NCBI GenBank assembly: GCA_002311975.1 | Contig: DCAL01000086.1 | Span: forward strand, 1,009-10,960 | DNA: 9,952 bases | Origin: Fidelibacterota bacterium UBA1134 | GTDB lineage: Bacteria > Fidelibacterota > Marinisomatia > Marinisomatales > S15-B10 | Direction: 5' to 3' | Shown here: positions 6,936 through 9,952 of the stretch, piece by piece | Position numbering within the stretch: the stretch's first letter is position 1 | Layout: each line of letters starts with the position of its first letter | Program-made: the position numbers and the translations under genes | The notes under the pieces: model-generated | Seen by the model: only the letters and a program-made list of their open reading frames with translations | Told to the model about the DNA's origin: nothing | Databases searched by the model: none

Positions 6936-7628
6936 TTATGGGGTGCTGAGAAGTTGAATAAGCGATTCTCTCGCCTCTCCTGGATTGAACTCATACGGTC
7001 CCGGACCGCCTTTATAGTGAACTTTCTCTTCATTGAGGATGTAGATCCGCTCCGGCCACGCGGAGAAAACGTCCGCAGCCGTGTTGTCCATACCATCTAC
7101 AAGGGTGGGGATAGCCAAACCGAGCTTTTCGGTACAGAGCCGGGCTGCGGCCAGGCGCTCCTGGAAGGTTTCATGCTGCCTGATGCGAATGCCGGCCTCT
7201 TCGTTGGAATCGGCCTGCCACTCGTTCACACTGTGGGCCTCTGCTATGTAGACGATGTAAAAGTCCGCCGAATCTGCATAATCGTTGAAAAACTCTTGAA
7301 GTTCGCCGGACCGGCTGCGGAAGGGGGGTCAGGTGTAGCTGCCAAAAATGAGCACCGCAGGGCGGCTGCCCAGATGAGATAAACCGACGGAACCGGTCTC
7401 CTCTAGCCTTTCCAGGCTCAGGTCCGGGACGGGATCTCCCTCGTTCAGTCTCTCTTCTTTTCTGTAGGTGGTGATGGTAGACCGCCTCATCTCCCGGCGC
7501 CGGGGATCAGACTCTGCGGTGACCTCGTCCATATCCCGCGGGTCGATAAATTCTTCTCTATTCATTTTTGTCTCGAGAGATACTGGTTCATCTGACAATC
7601 CTAATAAAGTTAGCTTGGAGGGGATCAT
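6936..7628 (-). CDS. Deiodinase-like selenoprotein (in-frame UGA read as selenocysteine)
   Basis: This is a thioredoxin-fold protein of the iodothyronine deiodinase family, 230 residues if the TGA at 7329-7331 is read as Sec100. Residues 64-99 form the strand leading into FGSYT. Sec100 is followed by PPF, exactly the GSxT-U-PxF active site of vertebrate deiodinases. The frame then continues with no further stop through IVYIAEAH (Glu130, His132), Trp137, IRIRQH (His152), PERIYIL (192-198) and YKGGPGP (205-211), all matching the deiodinase catalytic domain in order. Vertebrate type 1 and 3 enzymes have Cys two residues before Sec; here it is Tyr98. No signal peptide or membrane segment is seen, so it is probably cytoplasmic. 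The ATG at 7628 has no Shine-Dalgarno. ATG 7565 (Met22) has only a weak GAG and could be the true start. A candidate SECIS hairpin follows the UGA. The biochemical role in bacteria is unknown: thiol/peroxide reduction or dehalogenation are possibilities only. Confidence 0.88.
7302..7331 (-). promoter_or_regulatory. Candidate bacterial SECIS element with its UGA codon
   Basis: Counting the U of the UGA (7331) as 1, nucleotides 17-27 of the message (7315-7305) form a perfect GCCG / CGGC stem with a GUC loop. The apex reads GGUC. Flanking UUC (7322-7320) can pair with GAA (7304-7302), leaving a 4-nt 5' bulge. In E. coli fdhF, as I remember it, SelB recognises a GGUC apex at about nucleotides 22-25 and a bulged base on the 5' side of the stem. 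The position and apex here are close to that. The stem is short and the bulge differs, so the structure is a candidate. Confidence 0.55.
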
Positions 7629-7723
7629 GAAGTGAAGAGCTCTTTTTCAAAACTTTGTCGAATGCGACTATTTTGCGGATTGATCGGCTGCTATTAACTT
7701 TGCGCCCTTAAGAAGATGTAATA
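7629..7723. promoter_or_regulatory. Divergent intergenic region between the selenoprotein gene and rpmB
   Basis: These 95 bp must carry the promoter for rpmB (+) and probably that for the minus-strand run. No pair of -35/-10 hexamers with normal spacing stands out on either strand. A perfect 10-bp palindrome AAGAGCTCTT lies at 7635-7644, close to the selenoprotein start. AAGAAG at 7710-7715 is a weak ribosome binding site for rpmB with an 8-nt spacer. The promoter role is inferred from gene orientation only. Confidence 0.4.
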
Positions 7724-7915
7724 ATGGCGAGAGTATGTGAAATATGCGGCAAAAAGCCCGTGGCCGGTAATAACGTGAGCCATGCCCACAACAAGAGCCG
7801 CCGCCGATGGAATCCCAACCTTCAGCGGGTTAAGGCGAACATTGACGGTTCTATCAAACGTATCCGTGTCTGTACAAAGTGCCTTCGTTCAGGCAAAGTG
7901 CTGAAGGCAGTTTAG
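7724..7915 (+). CDS. rpmB: 50S ribosomal protein L28
   Basis: This small basic protein of the large ribosomal subunit has 63 residues, the short form of L28. The start MARVCEICGKKPVAGNNVSHAHNK is the classic L28 N-terminus, and RRRWNPNLQ follows. Two CxxC pairs (Cys5/Cys8 and Cys50/Cys53) indicate the zinc-binding (C+) version of the protein. It stands alone on the plus strand, divergent from the selenoprotein gene and convergent with the outer-membrane protein gene. L33, often a neighbour elsewhere, is not here. A weak AAGAAG ribosome binding site precedes the ATG. Confidence 0.97.
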   Translation: MARVCEICGKKPVAGNNVSHAHNKSRRRWNPNLQRVKANIDGSIKRIRVCTKCLRSGKVLKAV

Positions 7916-7952
7916 TTCCCTTCAAAAATAGCAGTCTGATCAAACGTCTCTG

Positions 7953-7980
7953 ACGGCGTTTCTCAGCGTCGTGTTTATTT
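7953..7980 (+). terminator. Possible intrinsic terminator downstream of rpmB
   Basis: ACGGCG (7953-7958) can pair with CGTCGT (7967-7972), including one G-U pair, around an 8-nt loop. It is followed by the T-rich GTTTATTT. An alternative pairing AAACG / CGTTT (7942-7946 / 7957-7961) competes with it. It sits in the 73-bp convergent gap, where a terminator for rpmB is expected. The stem is short, so support is modest. Confidence 0.35.
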
Positions 7981-7988
7981 ATTCCAAA

Positions 7989-8759
7989 TCAATTCGGCAG
8001 CCTGAAAGACACCCCCATGTCTATGAAGACGGCCTCACCATTATCTGTTATCGGGATCCCGCCGTTCAGGTCCAGCTGGATATTATCCCGGAGCATATAG
8101 GTAAAGCCCGTATCCATGGAGAGGCTCATATCTGACATTGCATCCATGGGACTGCCGCCCCAGGAGCCCACAAACAGGCCCACCCTTTCCGAAATACCAT
8201 AACCAAGCAGGGATGCAAAAGAGAAGGCCAGTTCGCCATCAGCATGGGATGCAGCCAGATGCCAGTCCAGGCCCAGATCATCGGTTAATCCTTTGGAAAA
8301 GGGAAACACGAGATTAATCTGTGCGGCATCCATTTGAAATCCGTCCGTATCTGGTACAGACAGTGATAGCGCCACACCCATTCCGGGTAGCCCGCCATCC
8401 TCCCGGATAGCCATAAGCAATCCGGCGGTGACGCCCCCCAGATTGGATGAACTTTCAGAAAAAAGGTCATCCAATGTAAAACGGGCCTCAAGCTTTTGGG
8501 TTAATCCTGTCCTGAGCATGATGACACCTCCGTCATCCGGAGGTGTCCAGTTAGATTCAAACTGGTAATATCCTCTGGGAAGAATATGAATTGTCTCTAC
8601 ATGTCCGGGTCTTCCAGTGCTGAATTCAGGGCTATCCTGAGCTCGGCCAGCCGTTAAAAGTATCACCATGAAAAGCAGATTTCGGTAGGGGGGGACAGTG
8701 ACACAATGGCGTGCACTGCTGGTGGTAATGCCCAGGCGTAATGTTAAAATCATATTCAT
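7989..8759 (-). CDS. Predicted outer-membrane beta-barrel protein (phenol MetA-degradation-like family)
   Basis: This 256-residue protein of unknown function has alternating hydrophobic/polar strands typical of outer-membrane barrels. Its C-terminal pattern (GFTYMLRDNIQLDLNGGIP... then GVSFRLPN) resembles the transporter-like family named for the MetA pathway of phenol degradation; this is recognition from memory, not a search. A hydrophobic signal core lies at residues 26-40, with a likely cleavage after GRA, before Gln41. That leaves an unusually long 25-residue stretch before the core, so the annotated start may be wrong. The stop of the aminotransferase gene lies 5 bp upstream, and its last codons supply a GGAGGT 14 nt before this ATG, a long spacing. 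Alternatives are a later start or a length change in the seven-C run at 8691-8697. Probably cotranscribed with the aminotransferase. Confidence 0.65.
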   Translation of the reverse strand: MNMILTLRLGITTSSARHCVTVPPYRNLLFMVILLTAGRAQDSPEFSTGRPGHVETIHILPRGYYQFESNWTPPDDGGVIMLRTGLTQKLEARFTLDDLFSESSSNLGGVTAGLLMAIREDGGLPGMGVALSLSVPDTDGFQMDAAQINLVFPFSKGLTDDLGLDWHLAASHADGELAFSFASLLGYGISERVGLFVGSWGGSPMDAMSDMSLSMDTGFTYMLRDNIQLDLNGGIPITDNGEAVFIDMGVSFRLPN

Positions 8760-8764
8760 TTTTT

Positions 8765-9889
8765 TTATGACATGACCTCCCGAAACGCCGTCACAAACTT
8801 CAACATCTGTTCAGGTTTGACCAGGGTGAGACGACACCAGTCCAAGTAGGGGGGGAAGGGTCGACCGACTCGCACACCCCTTTCTTCCATCTCAGCCTGA
8901 AACTTCTGAATGGGGCGTCCGGTGTGGAAAAAGATGAAGTTCGTCTTTGAGGACGCATACTCTCGGCCCATTTCGTCAAGAACATCTGTCACGACTTTCC
9001 TTGCTTCATCATTTTTCTTCCGGCAGAACAATTGATGATCATTGTCTCTATAGCTGGCCAGCGCCGCTCGGAGTCCCATCATATTGAGAAGTCCTCCCGT
9101 CATATGAGGTTCAAGCGCTGATACGATCTCCGGTTTCGCAAAACCGAAACCAATCCTCATTCCTGCCAACGCGTGGATCTTTGAGGCTGTGCGAGAGACA
9201 AGAACATTTTCCCCAGCCTTCACCAGGTCTATCATGGAGCGATAGTTCTTATCACGAACATACTCATGATAAGCTTCGTCAACGAAGACAAGCGCCTTCT
9301 TTGAAGCTTCCTCGCAGAACGGGCGCAATCTCCGATCCTTTGTGATATTCCCTGTAGGATTGTTAGGATTGCAGACATAGACCAGCTTCGTCTTGGCACT
9401 TATTGCTTTGCGCATGGCGGGAATATCCATCTCAAAGTCATCTTGAAGGGGAATTTTCTTGAGCACAGCACCGGTTGTCTTTCCATAGTCATTAATGGCT
9501 TCAAACGTGGGATCGGGAGAAAGGATTTCCCCACCATCCCGTCCGTAGGTGAGTGCCGCAACATTCAGGACTTCCGTGGAGCCTGCACCGATGAAAACAT
9601 GTTCAGATGTTAGTCCCACTTGATCGGCGATGAGTGCTTTGAGTTCAGCAGTAGCCGGTTCCATGTTGTACAGGTTTGCTTCCTGGAAAGCCATTCGCAT
9701 GGCACGTCGTGTTACCGAGGAAGGGCCATAGGGATTCTCATTGTACATCATACGGAGAGGCACTCTTCTCGAAAGCTTCGATGATGCAATAACAGGCGTG
9801 AGGAAGAACCCTGAACCTGCCGCCGCTGCTCCACCAGCAATTGTGAGACTTCTAGATAACCATTCGCGTCTTGTTAGTGTATGACTCAT
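8765..9889 (-). CDS. Tat-exported PLP-dependent aminotransferase (histidinol-phosphate aminotransferase-like)
   Basis: This 374-residue fold-type I aminotransferase of class I/II is closest in pattern to HisC. PLP-site residues are visible: NPNNPTG with Asn177, DEAYHEY with Asp204 and Tyr207, and SRTASKIHALAGMRIG with Schiff-base Lys237 and Arg245. Arg353 (WCRLTL) is a likely substrate-carboxylate ligand. YNENPYGPS (49-57) is the usual HisC substrate loop. Unlike biosynthetic HisC, it starts with a Tat signal: twin Arg7-Arg8 in TRREWLS, then a Gly/Ala-rich hydrophobic core and a likely cleavage near VIASS (33-37). This implies export of the folded, PLP-loaded enzyme. The start is well supported by AAGGAGGT 6 nt upstream. 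No histidine biosynthesis genes are adjacent, so a role outside histidine synthesis is likely. Substrate unknown. Confidence 0.9.
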   Translation of the reverse strand: MSHTLTRREWLSRSLTIAGGAAAAGSGFFLTPVIASSKLSRRVPLRMMYNENPYGPSSVTRRAMRMAFQEANLYNMEPATAELKALIADQVGLTSEHVFIGAGSTEVLNVAALTYGRDGGEILSPDPTFEAINDYGKTTGAVLKKIPLQDDFEMDIPAMRKAISAKTKLVYVCNPNNPTGNITKDRRLRPFCEEASKKALVFVDEAYHEYVRDKNYRSMIDLVKAGENVLVSRTASKIHALAGMRIGFGFAKPEIVSALEPHMTGGLLNMMGLRAALASYRDNDHQLFCRKKNDEARKVVTDVLDEMGREYASSKTNFIFFHTGRPIQKFQAEMEERGVRVGRPFPPYLDWCRLTLVKPEQMLKFVTAFREVMS

Positions 9890-9952
9890 ATGCTTACCTC
9901 CTTAAGAGAATAGCAGTTCAACTTTTTTATCTAATAACCAAAGGTCATTCAA
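9890..9952 (-). promoter_or_regulatory. Upstream region of the aminotransferase gene: strong RBS and a weak promoter candidate
   Basis: On the minus strand AAGGAGGT ends 6 nt before the ATG, a near-perfect Shine-Dalgarno. Further upstream TTGAAT (9952-9947) and TAAAAA (9929-9924) are separated by 17 nt and each match four of six sigma-70 consensus bases. The region is cut by the window edge, so the promoter call is tentative. Confidence 0.3.

Noticed and set aside
7329..7331. TGA as a disabling nonsense mutation (pseudogene)
   Set aside because: The stop falls exactly on the catalytic Sec position, the frame is otherwise intact on both sides and conserved residues continue downstream. A candidate SECIS hairpin is also present. 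Selenocysteine is the better explanation.
7635..7644. Palindrome AAGAGCTCTT as a regulator operator
   Set aside because: Only 10 bp, a single copy, and no link to a known regulator. Such palindromes occur by chance, so it is only mentioned in the intergenic entry.
7655..7697. TTGTCG or TTGCGG with TATTAA as an rpmB promoter
   Set aside because: Spacings of 31 and 13 nt to TATTAA do not fit a sigma-70 promoter.

Overview
The window (9,952 bp, moderately GC-rich, almost wall-to-wall coding) looks like chromosomal DNA of a Gram-negative, probably marine or free-living bacterium. The signs are a TonB-dependent outer-membrane receptor, a lipoprotein-type enzyme, several Sec signal peptides, a Tat signal peptide and a second predicted outer-membrane protein. 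The mix of exported amidohydrolases, an exported Xaa-Pro aminopeptidase and a Tat-exported aminotransferase resembles lineages such as Neomarinimicrobiota (SAR406) or Gemmatimonadota. That placement is a guess from gene style, not a demonstrated one.

Layout. Positions 2-1453 (+) hold the C-terminal beta-barrel part of a TonB-dependent receptor that enters from the left edge. It converges with a five-gene minus-strand run that reads from right to left. The run starts with a deiodinase-like selenoprotein (7628-6936) and continues with a lipoprotein amidohydrolase of the YtcJ-like family (6906-5260). Next come a second exported amidohydrolase (5174-3573), an exported M24B Xaa-Pro aminopeptidase (3486-2035) and a peptide methionine sulfoxide reductase MsrA (2038-1457), which overlaps the aminopeptidase by 4 bp. 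Divergent from the run is rpmB (7724-7915, +), ribosomal protein L28. To the right is a minus-strand pair: a Tat-signal histidinol-phosphate-aminotransferase-like PLP enzyme (9889-8765), then, after 5 bp, a predicted outer-membrane beta-barrel protein (8759-7989).

Main finding. The stretch 6936-7628 looks at first like two short ORFs separated by a stop. It is one continuous reading frame with a single in-frame TGA at 7329-7331. This TGA sits exactly where iodothyronine deiodinases carry selenocysteine (FGSYT-U-PPF here, compare GSCT-U-PxF in vertebrate enzymes). The part after the TGA continues the deiodinase fold without any frame change (YIAEAH...W, IRxH, PERIYI, YKGGPGP). A GC-rich hairpin with a GGUC apex lies 17-27 nt into the message counted from the U of UGA, where a bacterial SECIS element is expected. 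The gene is therefore best read as a bacterial deiodinase-like selenoprotein that automatic annotation would split or truncate.

How the genes may work together. The minus-strand run combines exported hydrolases for peptides, amides or cyclic amides with two redox enzymes (deiodinase-like Sec protein and MsrA). This would suit scavenging of peptide-like substrates at the cell envelope plus protection or repair, but the sequence does not name a substrate. No tRNA, rRNA, CRISPR array, IS element or phage gene was seen. All gaps between genes are shorter than 100 bp.
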